Assembly: GCA_030374805.1 (NCBI GenBank)
Contig: JARGSG010000261.1
Location: forward strand, 1-51,120
Reading direction: 5' to 3'
Length of the DNA: 51,120 nucleotides
From: Gracilaria gracilis
Lineage: Eukaryota; Rhodophyta; Florideophyceae; Gracilariales; Gracilariaceae
Position 1 is the first letter of the stretch; every line of letters begins with the position of its first letter. Below, in pieces: positions 1 to 11,202 of this stretch. The notes below the pieces were generated by a model. The model did not search any database and was not told the origin of the DNA. It worked only from the letters and a program-made list of their open reading frames with translations. A program made the position numbers and the translations under genes.

Positions 1-102
1 AAAGTTTGCTGTAAGGAACCTAGGGTGAGAGAGGCTCAGGGAATTCTTGCGACAATTTCTTTATATTGCCACGAGCGCCGTTACTTGAAAACTGGTGAGC
101 TG

Positions 103-298
103 TGTTGACAGCCGTCAGCCTCGTGCAAGGCAAGAGCGCCACACACACGTCATTCTATGCGCCGTGACCCACTGCGCACACAGCAATGCGGCGGTGACGT
201 GCACTGGCCAAATAAATTGTGCGACCGTTCGGCGCGGCGGAGTGCCCGCCGGCGGTCAAGTGTGCACAGACCTTCTCCTGACTGCTTCGTTCCCTACA
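103..298 (+). repeat. 5' LTR of copia element
   Basis: This 196 bp repeat matches 6253-6453. It begins TGTTGACA and ends CCCTACA. It contains AATAAA at about 210-215, a plausible polyadenylation signal shared by both LTRs. It is short for a copia LTR. Confidence 0.88.
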
Positions 299-316
299 TG
301 GTAGCATCGCGACCTG
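299..316 (+). promoter_or_regulatory. Primer-binding site for tRNA priming
   Basis: TGGTAGCATCGCGACC follows the 5' LTR with no gap. TGG is the complement of a tRNA 3' CCA end, and TGGTAG resembles initiator-Met PBS sequences of many copia elements. The exact tRNA cannot be named from this window. Confidence 0.6.
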
Positions 317-1414
317 GGCTTCCGCCGCTCCAGGCCGCCGCGCGCTCGTCGTTCGCTCTCCGCGCGCCAGCCGTTTACTCTTTCCTGCCTCCTACGTTTA
401 CCGCTCGCGCTCTTTTTCGTTCAACTCCGGCTCGCGTCCACCGCCCGCGTATATGATGGGCTTACTACTTCTGTCTTTCTTTCGCGAGTGATCATTTTCT
501 CCTCCGCCGCACGCCGCGACTACAATCGCGCGCCAGCGTGCAGCGGTTCTTTGCGCGTGTGCCTCCAGCAGAGGTGGGCCGACTTGGGTTCAGCCCTTGC
601 TCGTCCCCGCCCACACACATACATCTGGTGTGTCTGGAAGTTGCGCCGCGCATAGGAAACTCCCGAAGAGCACCTCATCGTTCGTGGCTTTGGCATCTTA
701 CTCTACGTTCTGGTATGCGTGGCTTCAGAGCCTTCAACCGAAAACACTGGCCGTTCATTGTCTCTTCTACAACATGGTTTCTTGCACTTTATTAGGACTT
801 GCGTGCCGCATCTCAATTCATGCGGCTTATGTATTTGCAACGCCTCATGCCGCACCGGTGGGAACTTCATACAGGCGTTTTCTCCGACATTTTCTCTTTC
901 AATTCACATCGCTTGTGGATCCTCCTGCACAAATCTCTCGTAACAACTTATGGTTCTTCTGTCAATCTTACGCAACACTATTATTACGGATGTGCTCTCG
1001 GCCTTTCAATTTCGTTTTCCATCACAAGCACACAACTACCGTCATGAATTTGTAAGGATTGCCTGCGGTTGGGCTGACCTGGGCACCGAAATTGTTCTAC
1101 TTGGAGTATCTTCGACAATCGCGCCGGCGTCTCTTTCCCGCTTCGTTCTTCCGTGCATCCCGTTGCACTACGCATAGGTGTGAACTAGCGGCATCTAGCT
1201 GCTCCTACGATTGACGTGTTCTCTCCGTCACGTTATCGTTTCTCCTCTTTATTCTCAGAAGTGAAGTACCCTCCGCTACGCGGGTGTGGGAAGATCCTTC
1301 AAAAGGTCGGATCGTTCTGGTGCGGGGGCTAGCTGCTTAATTGCGGGGACCCGTACTAGATCGATCGCCTAGCTCCCTGGGCTGGGCTGGGGTCACCTCA
1401 CAAGTTACTAACCA

Positions 1415-1512
1415 GAAGTTGAAGTTGAAGAAGAAGTTGAAGTTGAAGAAGAAGTTGAAGTTAAAGAAGAATTTGAAAGTTGAAGAAGAATTTGAAGTTG
1501 AAGAAGAAGAAA
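1415..1512 (+). repeat. 18-bp minisatellite (GAAGTT/GAA-rich)
   Basis: About five copies of a degenerate 18-mer built on GAAGTTGAAGTTGAAGAA lie in the copia leader. Later copies change to gaatttgaagttgaagaa. If read, the strand would encode Lys/Leu- or Glu/Val-rich low-complexity peptide, but no start or conserved frame supports translation. Confidence 0.8.
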
Positions 1513-1598
1513 ACGTTCCTACCTCGTAGGTCGCGGAATCTTTTCCCGTGCAAGAAAGTTGATCAATCCCTCAACCCTGCTACTCCCCGTTCGATACG

Positions 1599-3585
1599 AT
1601 GTCGAGTTCCCAAGAGGGTCTCCTAAGTAAGCTCCCGAAGCTTAGGGTCCCGACCGACTACATCCTCTGGCGTCGTCGTCTCTTGGCCCACCTCCCGCCG
1701 AGACGACGCATTTCTGACTGGACTGGACCCACGCCTGGAAGGGTTCAATCCAATCAATCGGGCAATGAGATCTTGGTTCGAGAAGTGTGTGAAGGCGAAG
1801 AGTACCATCACCCTCTGCCTCGGTGACTCTCCGCTTGCTTTCGTTCGAACGTTTGTCGACGATGATGACAAAACGGTCAAGGATCTCTGGGATGAACTGC
1901 AGCGCGTGTACACCACCTCCAACGCGCAAGCTGTGCAGAACATTCGTCATCGCCTTGACAGTCTGGTCTACAAGGATCATGAGGACTGGAACAAACACGT
2001 TTCTAAGTTCCTTGAAATCGTTGGGGAGCTTGCGGCTTTCGATGAAGAGTTGTCGGAGAAAGACAAAGTCTCCAAGCTCATTCGAAGTCTCCCCAACTCA
2101 TTTGCACCTTTGGCCATGATGTCGAATTTAACCGACGCTGGGTTCGACTCTATTGTGAACGCAGTGGAAGCTGAAGTGGCTCGCCGTAAGAACCCGAACA
2201 ACCCGGCAACCTCTACTCCTTCCTCTACGCCTACCACTCAACCGAAGGCGCACACGGCAACCAAGTATGGTCGCAAATGCCGAACCCGTAGAAATAAGTC
2301 TTCGGCTACCAAGAGCGGCCACAATGACAACTGCTATTATTGCGGTCGTCGTGCTCATTACGCGGGGGACTGTTACAAACGCAAACGAGAACAGTCTGGC
2401 AACAACGACAGACGACGAACCTCAAACGGACGACAATCATCCGATCGTAACAGCAGTGGTTCGAGTCGCCAATATGGCTCTCACCATAATGGACAACGTC
2501 CGTCCAACTGGAACTCAGGCTTTGCACCAAGGAGGGATGAAAATGGCAGTCGTAACTCCAACCCCCAAGCGTATGTAGTGCAAAGGCATGATGATCCACC
2601 ACCCTCGCCTGGCTTTAACTGTAACATGGCCAAGTTCAAGAGCAACATCGCTCTTCTCTCTCAGTCTAAGGTGGACTCGGCCTACATCGATTCTGGAGCT
2701 ACGCACCACGTTTTCCACTCGCGCAAAGCAGTCATCCGCTACGAGCGCATCGAAATTGAGCTTGTGCAAGCTGCCTCAGGAACTGCTCGTCTTGTCGGAA
2801 AGGGTCACGTCTGGATACCATTGAACAAGGGCACAATCATCGAAGCATACCATGCTCCTGCGTTCGAGTCCAACATATTATCAGTTGGTGTCCTCAGCGT
2901 GGACTTCATGGTTTTGTTCACCTCAAACTTGCGGCCATTCAATGGCTGCTTCATAATGGACCCCAAACGTAACTCCGAAGTCATATGGGAAACGGAGATC
3001 AAACAGGGCCTTTTCATCATGGACCTCTCCGACACCGACAAGCAGGTCATGGTGGTAAATGCTGGAAACACCAAGCATGAGTTAGCTTTGGACTGGCACG
3101 GACGTACTGGTCATCTTCACCTGGGCAGGTACCAGGATCTTTCGAAGGCCTTGGACTCCGTTCCTTACTTCCAACGGTCCATCCTAGAATCTTTGACCTG
3201 CGTCCCGTGCCTCACTGGCAAGATGAAACGCAACCCGCTCATAGCCAGACCGCGATCCGTCTCCTCCTCCATTCCGTTGGAGTTAATACACATGGATGTG
3301 TCAGGAAAAATCTCGCCTTCGCTCTCCGGCGCAATCTATGCAATGGCCATTCTCGACGATTATACTTCGAAGTCGGACGTCTTCTTCCTGAAAGACAAGA
3401 CAGATGATAGTGTTCTCAAGCACCTGGATTGGTACAAACGCCGATCGAAGCTGGAACTGAACCACTCGGTTTGCTTGAAAAATGTTCGCCTGGACGGGGC
3501 CGGCGAACATAAGAGCAACGAGTTGGAAACGTTCTGCTTTAATCATGGCGTAGTTCTGGATTACTCTCCCGCTTACGCCCTCTGA
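1599..3585 (+). pseudogene. copia Gag, protease and N-terminal integrase (frameshifted)
   Basis: Translation begins at ATG 1599 (MSSSQEGLL..., then PTDYILWRRRLLAHL, a typical copia gag start). One frame change near 1700 leads into the long frame 1765-3585. Gag ends with a CX2CX4HX4C zinc knuckle (CYYCGRRAHYAGDC, about 2332-2374) in an Arg/Asn/Ser-rich tail. The aspartic protease active site is DSGA (about 2692-2703). The integrase zinc finger reads H...H then CVPC (about 3080-3220), and the first catalytic Asp is in LIHMDVSGK. The frame closes with TGA at 3583-3585, just where the coding sense continues in another frame. Single-base indels, not substitutions, are the breaks. Confidence 0.85.
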
Positions 3586-5758
3586 GTCTAATAGCGCCGC
3601 TGAGAGACTTATTCAAGAACATTGGACTAGAGCTCGCGCGCTTCTCTTTGCGAGCAAGCTGCCCACTGCTTTCTTGGCAGAGGCAATGAACCACGCGAAC
3701 TGGCTAAGGAACCGGGCCCCTTCTTCTAGAATACAGGGACGGATTCATATTCTGGAATGGGACCCAAGTACTAACATTGACTTCTCTCACATCCCTAGCT
3801 TTGGACAGCCTGGCTATGCCTTCGTCTACCGGTCCAAGACCGTGGCAAACAAGAAGTTCCTCCCTCGTTCCGTTTTCGCGCACTTTGTCGGCATGCAAAG
3901 CGACAACACACTTGTCCGTGTGTTCGTGCCGGAGAAGACCTCGGTCGTCACTTGCCGTATCCTGGACTTCAAGCCCATCAACTCATCGCCACTTCCAAAC
4001 GTTTCCACCCTCCTAGAAGGGATAACTCGTCAACAGCAGATGGAGGAGATGGAGCCCGTCGATCAGACCAGTGATGATCCCGACTTGGAAGACCACTTGG
4101 TAAAGGCATTCACTACAATCACGCATAACTTTCCGAGTGTTTGGGTCTCGAAAAAGACTGTCAATGACCCCACAGTTCCTAGTAGTTTCAAGGAAGCGTG
4201 CAAGGATCCAGGTTGGTGTGAGGCCATCGACCGCGAGATGAATGCACTCATCCGTCGAAACACTTGGGAACTCATCCCCAGGGAGTTTTGGATGAAACCT
4301 GTTCCTTACACATGGGTGTTTCGAGAGAAGATGTTAGATGGAATCGGAAAGGAATTCTTGAAGAAGGCACACTGTTGTCTACGAGGAGACAAGCAGAAGC
4401 CCTTCATCGACTTCGATCCGTTCAACACTTACGCTCCTGTGGCTTGTCATGAAGCCCTTCGTATTCTTCTCTCCTTTTCCGCTGCACATAACCTTTTTCT
4501 GGGAGGAGCAGACATCTCCAACGCCTATTTGTATGGCAAACTGGATGTTCCCATCATCATGGAACAACCCACGGACTCTTCCGGCATTATCGAGAAGCCC
4601 GGCCACGTCTGCCGACTTCTCAACTCCTTGTACGGTGCTGTACAAGCCGGAATAATATGGGGCTCTCTCTTCTCTGACACTTTACTCCCATGGAACTTTG
4701 TCAACTCCGCTCTGGACTCTCGCGTTTTCATGTTCCGCGAGCATCACAGCTTCGTTATCTTGGCTGTCATAGTTGACGACTGCGCTTTTGCGGCAAATAG
4801 CATGGAACTACTCAACGGTTTCAAGCGGAAACTAGCAGCAACCCTCGATGTGAAACTCTATGGAGAGCTGAAGTCATTTATCGGCTGGAGTATTCAGAGA
4901 TCACCCGCAGGAATTAAGGTAAGTCAGTATGGATATGCTCTGCAGGATCTGAAGAAGTTTAACATGCAGTACTGCAATGCTGTTGGATCTCCTCTCCCTG
5001 CTGCAACGAACGTTCTTCCGACTGGTAACGGAGACATTGTTCTCTCCGCTAATGACCACGCGAGTTATATGTCTGGAATTGGAGCTCTACTCTACATCTC
5101 CATCTCCACCAGACCTGATCTTGCGTTTCCTATCACGGCTCTTGCAAAGCATCTACACAACCCATGTGAGCGACACTTCTTGCTGCTCAAACGGTTGTTC
5201 AGGTATTTAGCGGGAACAATGGAATACGGACTTCATTACCCAGCCAATCGTCCTATGTCTCCTGCCTCACTTCGTGCGTACGCTGACGCCGATTTGGGGG
5301 GATGTGTTGAGACTCGAAGGTCAACAACTGGGTACGTAATCGTCATCAACGACGCACCAATCATGTGGAAATCGAAGCGACAAACTGTCATTGCACTCTC
5401 TTCTGCTGAAGCTGAGTACATTGCACTTTCTACTTGTGCAAAGGATTTGTCTTGGGTGAGAAAAATGTTCTTTGAATTCGCACACATTCAGCCTTGGAGC
5501 GAAGATCTATGGTTCGACGCCACAAAGATTCTGAATGATAGCTCGGCTGCGCTTTCGTTGACAACGAATCCACAGATCTCTGGTCGAAACAAACATATTG
5601 ACTTGAAGATGCACCACGTTCGAGACCTTCATCATAAGAAGATTGTTGAACTGCAACGCCTTCCAAGGAGTTTAATGATCGCTGACATACTGACGAATTG
5701 TGCGTCTCTCCCGGATGTGAGGAGAATGGTCAGCTTGATGTACCTTGACTCGTTCTAA
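3581..5758 (+). pseudogene. copia integrase C-terminus, reverse transcriptase, RNase H
   Basis: Coding similarity resumes near 3581, before the first ATG of the frame at 3674, so the segment was part of one polyprotein. It holds the rest of integrase (from about the third catalytic region), then RT with the GGADISNAYLYGKL block. The catalytic box reads IVDDC where copia elements normally have YVDDM. RNase H follows, with ADADLGG and SSAEAEYIALS, and the frame ends at TAA 5756-5758. The RT, connection and RNase H segment has no stop. LNSLYGAVQAG replaces the usual ALYGLKQAPR-like block, so the family is divergent. Confidence 0.88.
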
Positions 5759-6252
5759 GAAGAATTGTTGGGAGGAACTAACTACTGCACTAACTGTTTT
5801 TGATTATGTTTCTTTTGTTTTGATATTTGTTTTGTTCCATAGGGTTCTATTTTGTGATTTGATTATGATTATTATGTATGGTTTACAATCCTTCTCCGTT
5901 TTCCCACAAAAGTACTTGTCTTTTTTCCCACAGGGTTTTGGCATGATACTTGGGTTTGGAGTTTACTGGTGTGAACATTGAAGTGCAAACGGCATTGGAT
6001 GCTGAGGCGGAGTGTGTGACTGTATATCTATTGTGTTTGTTGTTTGTTGGTTTTGTTTGTCATGTATTGCACCACGCCTTCTGCCTTTGAAAGATGTGGC
6101 AGAGGAAGAGACATTGTTTGAGAAATATTGTATACGGGCCTGCTTTTCGGTCTGTGTGTTCATGAACTTATTGATTTTGTTGTGCTGTTGGGGCTCAAAA
6201 AGAGACCTCTATAGTGGTGTAGGAAGAGTAGTCGCTTCGCCTTGAGGGACGG
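5759..6252 (+). other. 3' untranslated part of copia element
   Basis: This T-rich stretch between the RNase H stop and the 3' LTR has no gene. The bases just before the LTR (gagggacgg, 6244-6252) are a weak purine-rich candidate polypurine tract. Confidence 0.5.
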
Positions 6253-6453
6253 TGTTGACAGCCGTCGGCCTCGTGCAAGGCGAGAGCGCCACCACACACG
6301 TCATTCTATGCGCCGTGCCCCACTGCGCACCCAGCAATGCGGCGGTGGCCGTGCACTGGCCAAATAAATTGTGCGACCGTTCGGCGCGGCGGAGTGCCCG
6401 CCGGCGGTTAAGTGTGTGCACAGACCTTCTCCCCGACTACTTCGTTCCCTACA
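6253..6453 (+). repeat. 3' LTR of copia element
   Basis: Direct repeat of 103-298, with the same TGTTGACA start and CCCTACA end and the same internal AATAAA. It is followed by agttg, the probable target-site duplication. Confidence 0.88.
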
Positions 6454-7090
6454 AGTTGTACGGCTTTGTGATGCGTGTTATCGCAAAGCTCCTACTAGAA
6501 AGACAAAGCTATCTGTTTTTGAGCTGAAGTATAGATTGCTCAGCTCAAAATCTGCAGGAAAACTAACAATCTGCTTATTTTGGTAATCTCTTTCAAAATT
6601 GGGGTAGCTGCCAAATCTACCGCTTATACATAGAATGCTTACAGCTGTTTCAAAAACAGGGCCATTGAGCAGCCTATTCACCCCCTACAAATGCGCCCGT
6701 GTCACACGGCGCATTTTGTTGCCTTTCTGGACAGATCTCTTGTTTGGATCATTCCACTACCAACAAATGAAATTACTAAGAAAAAAATCATCCAGAGTTC
6801 CCCCATTCTGGATTGGTAATCATGTTGACTCCCTTAAATTGCTTTTCTTTATAACAACCTTCTAGAGTGTTTTTTACGCTTGGTACCAATTATTTGGTAC
6901 CGTCAATTATAAATTGTTATCTGTAGAACAAAGTAGAACAAGTTTTCACTACAAATTTGTGGCCCTTGGTTTAGTGCCAATGTGGTTCTAAAGAGACCTA
7001 GTAGACCTCCAACGCAAAAAGCAGTTTTCATACGCAAAAACTGAGTATATCCAGGAAATAGTGAGCTGTTTCCTTGATTGTCTCAGTATC
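6454..7090. other. Gene-free flank
   Basis: AT-rich sequence between the copia element and the hairpin cluster. Only short non-homologous ORFs are present. A short palindrome, TTGGTACCAA, lies near 6880 followed by a second GGTACC. No feature can be supported. Confidence 0.4.
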
Positions 7091-7095
7091 TACAA

Positions 7096-7143
7096 TGACA
7101 CTCAATTCAAAAGTCGCAGATATGACATTTGAATTGAGTGTCA
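7096..7143. repeat. Perfect 16-bp stem hairpin
   Basis: TGACACTCAATTCAAA (7096-7111) is the exact reverse complement of 7128-7143, with a 16 nt loop. It is the first of three consecutive hairpins upstream of a broken transposase. Confidence 0.85.
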
Positions 7144-7153
7144 ATGTCCTTCA

Positions 7154-7189
7154 CATTGACACAGTCATGTGGTAATGACTGTGTCAATG
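7154..7189. repeat. Perfect 15-bp stem hairpin
   Basis: CATTGACACAGTCAT (7154-7168) pairs exactly with 7175-7189 around a 6 nt loop (gtggta). It is the second hairpin of the cluster. Confidence 0.85.
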
Positions 7190-7210
7190 CGCAAATCCAC
7201 AGCATAAGCA

Positions 7211-7247
7211 AAAAGACAGAGTCACCAAAGAGGTAACTCTGTCTTTT
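7211..7247. repeat. 12-bp stem hairpin with T-rich 3' arm
   Basis: AAAAGACAGAGT (7211-7222) pairs with ACTCTGTCTTTT (7236-7247). After one mismatch the stem continues as ACC/GGT with an AAAGA loop. It is the third hairpin of the cluster and would resemble an intrinsic terminator in a bacterium, but the context is eukaryotic. Confidence 0.8.
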
Positions 7248-7327
7248 AAGAATACAAAACCGCCGGTGCAATCGAGAGCGTCAACGGCCCAAGTTCATCG
7301 ACAGTCTCTCCTCTCGGCGTCAAGGTA

Positions 7328-8607
7328 TTGTATTATGCCTATATTACAGATGAAAGCGCGTTTAATGCACTGGAATTGCTAGCCGACACGGCATTCCAAA
7401 CGCGCCAGCAATTTGAATTGTCGACAGAAACCCCTAATTGGGATGACTCCGACGAAGAAAACGACTCCGAAAGCCCTATCTTTGACATATTTTACAGTCA
7501 AAATGGGACGGAGTCTATTTTGAAAATGACCCAATTTTACAGCTGCAGAGTTCCAAAAACTTTGGAGTTCTTTGGAAACATTTATTTCAGACAATTGGAA
7601 CGTAGACCGTGGAAAGAAATTTCAATCTTTTGGAAAGGACACGTTGTTCATGTGCCTCACAGTCCTCAAACATGGTGGTTGTTGGGACTTTTTGGCTAAT
7701 ATTTTCAATTTCAAAACGCCAACCTTCGAAAGATTGACTACAAAATTTATTTGAATGATTGGTCTACACGTGTACAATGCAATGGTCACCGAGGAATTGA
7801 AAAAATGGCCTATGTCAAAATTGGTAAAAGAAAAGAAATCCTTTCCAAAATACAAGTGCGCATATTTCGCCACAGACGTTAAGTTTCAACAATCTCACCG
7901 CCCTGGGGGTTCTTCGGAGGAAGCTAAAAAATATTTTAGGGGAAAGCATAAGCTCTACGGTTAAAAAACCGAAGTGTCAAATATACCAAATAAATTTGCA
8001 GTTTTTGCAACATCTCACTACCCTGGTTCAAATTCTGATGTCGATACGTTTTACGATAATTATGAAGGCTTTCACAAATGGGCACTACAAAAGGTAGATG
8101 ATGAAGAGGACATTATCGTTACCGGAGTTTTATGTGAAGACTATTCGGATTATTGGGCGGTACTTTGTGACAAAGGGTACCAAGGATTGAAAGATTTTTC
8201 CCCAGCTATACATCCAAAGTGAAAAGCCGAGATTAGGGCATTTATCAAGGGAAAAAGAATTGGAAAATAAGCGCATATATTTTGATAGGATCCTTGTGGA
8301 AAACTATTTTGGAAGAATGTCTGGATTATGGTCCACACTGTTGCTGAAATATAGATGGAACGAAAATCTATATGATTTAATTTTTTATCTATGCTGTGGA
8401 CTAACAAATGCGCATATTAAGAATCATCCACTTCGAATGGAAGATGGAGATTTTTATGCAAAAGTGAAAACAAGGCTCTACAAAATTGGGGACGATAGTG
8501 TAAAGAAAAGGCGTTTGGCGCAACAAAAGTACCGCGAGAAACGCGCGGGCCGTTTGAATACGAAGCTTCGCACTGCAGGGTCGGATGATGAAACATTGGT
8601 ACCTTGA
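7328..8607 (+). pseudogene. DDE_4-type (PIF/Harbinger/IS5-like) transposase, broken
   Basis: Pieces in three frames line up into one transposase: an acidic N-terminus (7328-7699), a helix-turn-helix-like region (KHGGCWDFLANIFNFKTPTFERL), then the catalytic core. The first Asp is in YFATDVKFQQ (about 7855-7885), the second in CDKGYQG (about 8167-8190), and the Glu in RILVENYFGR (about 8287-8316). The spacing and the block SHYPGSNSDVD are typical of DDE_4 transposases of protists. Breaks are a frame change near 7690, an in-frame TAA near 7963, a TGA near 8219 and a frame change near 8245. The C-terminus is Lys/Arg-rich. Terminal inverted repeats were not identified. The copy is inactive. Confidence 0.75.
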
Positions 8608-9359
8608 GGTTGGACGGGTATTGAATGCATCGTATGATCACTACGCATTTGCAGTGTGTTTTGCATGGAACTATCTCTATTTGGTTTGTTATACAGTAAT
8701 TGAGAATTTATTGAGTAAAATTATTGTTTGCTTTGTTGAAACGTATCTAATAGATTTCTACGCAATCACTCGGTGTACTCGAGTTTCCACAGTCATTCAG
8801 GGAAGATCTAGTTATTGTCATAAACTACCCAATACCTTGTATGAGACAGTACAGAACGCTTAAATTAACGTAAATACTTAAAAGTGACTATGTTTTGACT
8901 ACTTTCACTGATTGCTGCCAAAAACGCTTGACTATATGACTTCCAACCATGAAAATAAGTAGTAAATATATGCCCCTGAATAAAGCACAAAGTTGTTTTT
9001 TTGTTTATATTTCAAAAGACTTCTCTCAATTACAAATTTTTTCCCAGACGTATTTCTGAAAAATTCCAAAACCTAAGAACTGATTAGGAACCTCATCTGG
9101 TTATCAAGGAGCTTTGCGACCATTTCTTTGGAGAAGCCCAGCTTCTCGAAGCTTGATTCAATGTTTCAATGTGGCATGGTGATGACCTGAATTGTGTGCC
9201 TTGAAAGGCTTCGTGTGGATGGCCTTTCCTCCTACCATGGAGTTAAAAGACTAGCACATATCTTCTTGCCAATATCGCGAATGCCTTACATCATTTTAGG
9301 AAGGTGTAGCGTTGCAACCACCGGTTGCCTACGCACCATGCCAGCGTGAAACTATGTAG
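8608..9359. other. Gene-free stretch
   Basis: No coding region, RNA gene or repeat can be supported here. Weak AT-rich ORFs only. Confidence 0.4.
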
Positions 9360-9475
9360 ATGAACCCTAATCGCATCACGAGCACTCATCACGAGCACTC
9401 AAAAGAAGTTAGCGCGACTCAGGAGTTTGGCGGGACTCAGAAGAGGCGGCACAACTGCTTCGAACCTAGTCCGAA

Positions 9476-10028
9476 ATGCATTCCCTCTCGCTTCTCTCTC
9501 TCCTTGCGATCACTTTGGTCCATCCTTCACGTTTCAGTCTCCTGCTTGACGTCCGTGCCATTCAACGCCACTCTGATCGGTCGTCAGTTCACCTTCATCC
9601 GCAGCGGCGTTCGCTTTCCGGTGCTGGCGCGTCTGGACATATCGGAGAATGCGATAGCCTATTTCCCGCGCTATCAGCCGCGCGGTCCGCTTGGCGATCT
9701 GGACCCGTTCTGCTTCCGTTCGTACCAGCTGCTGCTCAACCGCGACGTGAAGCAACTGAAGTTTGTGGGCTACGCAGAAAACTCGCCGGGCTGCGACTGT
9801 GACGACTGTGTGGTGGCTACGGAAGAGTCGTTTGCCAGCGGTGCGACGAATCAGACGTTTCACTTGGATGTGCAGTTTATGTTCAACGCCACTCGCGCGC
9901 TTCGGCGATCGGACGGCTCGGAGAATAACCTTTGCTTTGGACCGTGTGAGCCTAGGCCCCAGGCCGGAACTGGACGGTATACTTACGTACCTGTACGGGA
10001 TTGCTTACTCATTGGGATTTTGTGTTGA
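9476..10028 (+). CDS. Putative secreted protein (unknown family), frame change after signal peptide
   Basis: ATG 9476 opens a classic signal peptide (MHSLSLLSLLAITLVHPSRF) in one frame. After about 70-90 bases the coding sense moves to the frame ending at TGA 10026-10028. That frame gives a Cys-containing, N-glycosylation-rich protein (NAT, NQT, NAT) with segments such as RFPVLARLDISENAIAYF and a CDCDDC cluster. The step is one extra base, matching the insertion-type errors seen elsewhere in the window. The last 20-25 residues look non-coding, so the real 3' end may be an exon border or truncation after CFGPCEPRP. I do not recognise the family. It may alternatively be a decayed gene. Confidence 0.5.
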
Positions 10029-10820
10029 TGTGAACAGCTCCTAAAGGGAACTGTTTGTGCCTCGAAGCGAATTACGTTCTCTGGAATTGAGACTTTAGAG
10101 GAGAAAGGCGGTAATATACATGGGTAGAGTTGTATCTCTGGACTGTCCCAAACTTACTGCGAGAAGAAATGGTAACAAATAAACATATTGTGTCTTCCTT
10201 CATGCACTCGATGTAGCAATCTACCACACAAATACTGTTTGTGGTATGAGGTCAATAGACGTCCGACAGTATTTGTCGATTTCTCGTCGAAAACAAATGT
10301 TTATCTATAAAGATAAGCCAGTGAGCAAGCGATAGCCAAACATCCATGTGGAATAAAGAAAGCGACCTGCAACTGATCTCTCTTCTAGTATCACTGTATT
10401 CTGAGACTTGTCTATTGGTGCTACTGTACTCGCCGGCCAGACCGTATGTACGTACATGTCCATGACCTGATATCAGCTCAGTAGTTGTAGCGCCCTGGTA
10501 TGTATCATAGCTCTATGTAGACATGCTCGATAGATAGTTGTAGTCGCGCTACTTCCCTTGCTGTGTCACCGATGGACATTCGCTGCTTCATGGCTGTGCC
10601 ACTGTCAACTAACTCTACGAAGGAAAGTGGCTGAGTCAGCATAAGGCGTCCGACGCAGGTTTCCTTACTGTTTCAAACGTAGAATACGTGCAAAGCAGCA
10701 GTGCCACTTGTGTGGCGGGGACACGGCGCAAGCGGTGGACACGTGGACGACGTTCCATCTCGCTTTTGAGTTTTGTAGTGTCACAAATTCCGAAATTTGG
10801 GACTTTTTTTGGGCACGCAC
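10029..10820. other. Gene-free stretch
   Basis: No supported gene. It contains short repeats of atgtacgtacatg type (about 10445) and AT-rich sequence only. Confidence 0.4.
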
Positions 10821-10821
10821 C

Positions 10822-11202
10822 ATGTCCGAACGGAAAACGGCTGGGCCTCAGGCCCATTGGTGCATTGCTGTTGTTGATGCTCCGCGCTCACACGGAGAGA
10901 CGCTTACCGTTGTCAACAAACAACAACAACATGGCGAGTTGGGGAACGCACGTTTGAACCGCCTTGCATTTGTGCCATGCCTGGTAGGCGAGCACATGCG
11001 TGCAAAAACACTCACAATACTGTATGTCATCGCTAGGAAAGCAACACATTGTGTACACCGCTATAAAAATCGAACCCAACTTTACTGCTGCGACCATTCC
11101 ACGACGTTGATGGCCCAACAACCCATTTTCCGTACTTTGTTTGTCATCATGTGCCCTTCGCAAATAGTTGAATTTGTGCCACTCGCCTACATCTCGGTAT
11201 AA
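10822..11202 (+). CDS. Hypothetical 126-residue ORF, weak
   Basis: ATG 10822 sits in a good eukaryotic start context (CACCATG). The frame encodes MSERKTAGPQAHWCIAVVD followed by Cys/His-containing sequence to TAA at 11202. No family is recognised, and codon use is not clearly better than its surroundings. It could be a chance ORF. Confidence 0.2.
   Translation: MSERKTAGPQAHWCIAVVDAPRSHGETLTVVNKQQQHGELGNARLNRLAFVPCLVGEHMRAKTLTILYVIARKATHCVHRYKNRTQLYCCDHSTTLMAQQPIFRTLFVIMCPSQIVEFVPLAYISV

Larger units (their letters stand above)
299..1598 (+). other. Long untranslated leader of the copia element
   Basis: About 1.3 kb lies between the PBS and the gag start codon, unusually long for copia. It is pyrimidine-rich, has only short unconvincing ORFs, and ends with a GAAGTT minisatellite at 1415-1512. 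It may carry packaging or translation signals, or an older insertion; nothing in it is recognisable as a gene. Confidence 0.5.
103..6453 (+). mobile_element. Ty1/copia LTR retrotransposon, degraded
   Basis: The element is bounded by two direct repeats that start TGTTGACA and end CCCTACA (TG...CA termini). The five bases before the left LTR (98-102, agctg) and after the right LTR (6454-6458, agttg) match at four of five positions, as expected for an aged target-site duplication. Domain order is gag, protease, integrase, RT, RNase H, which defines the copia superfamily because integrase precedes RT. The LTRs are roughly 94% identical by eye, with about ten substitutions and a few indels, so insertion is not recent. 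The polyprotein has two frame breaks, near 1700 and 3580, so this copy is probably not autonomous unless those are sequencing errors. Confidence 0.92.

Noticed and set aside
157..456. 99-codon ORF across the 5' LTR
   Set aside because: It lies in LTR and leader sequence, with no gag similarity.
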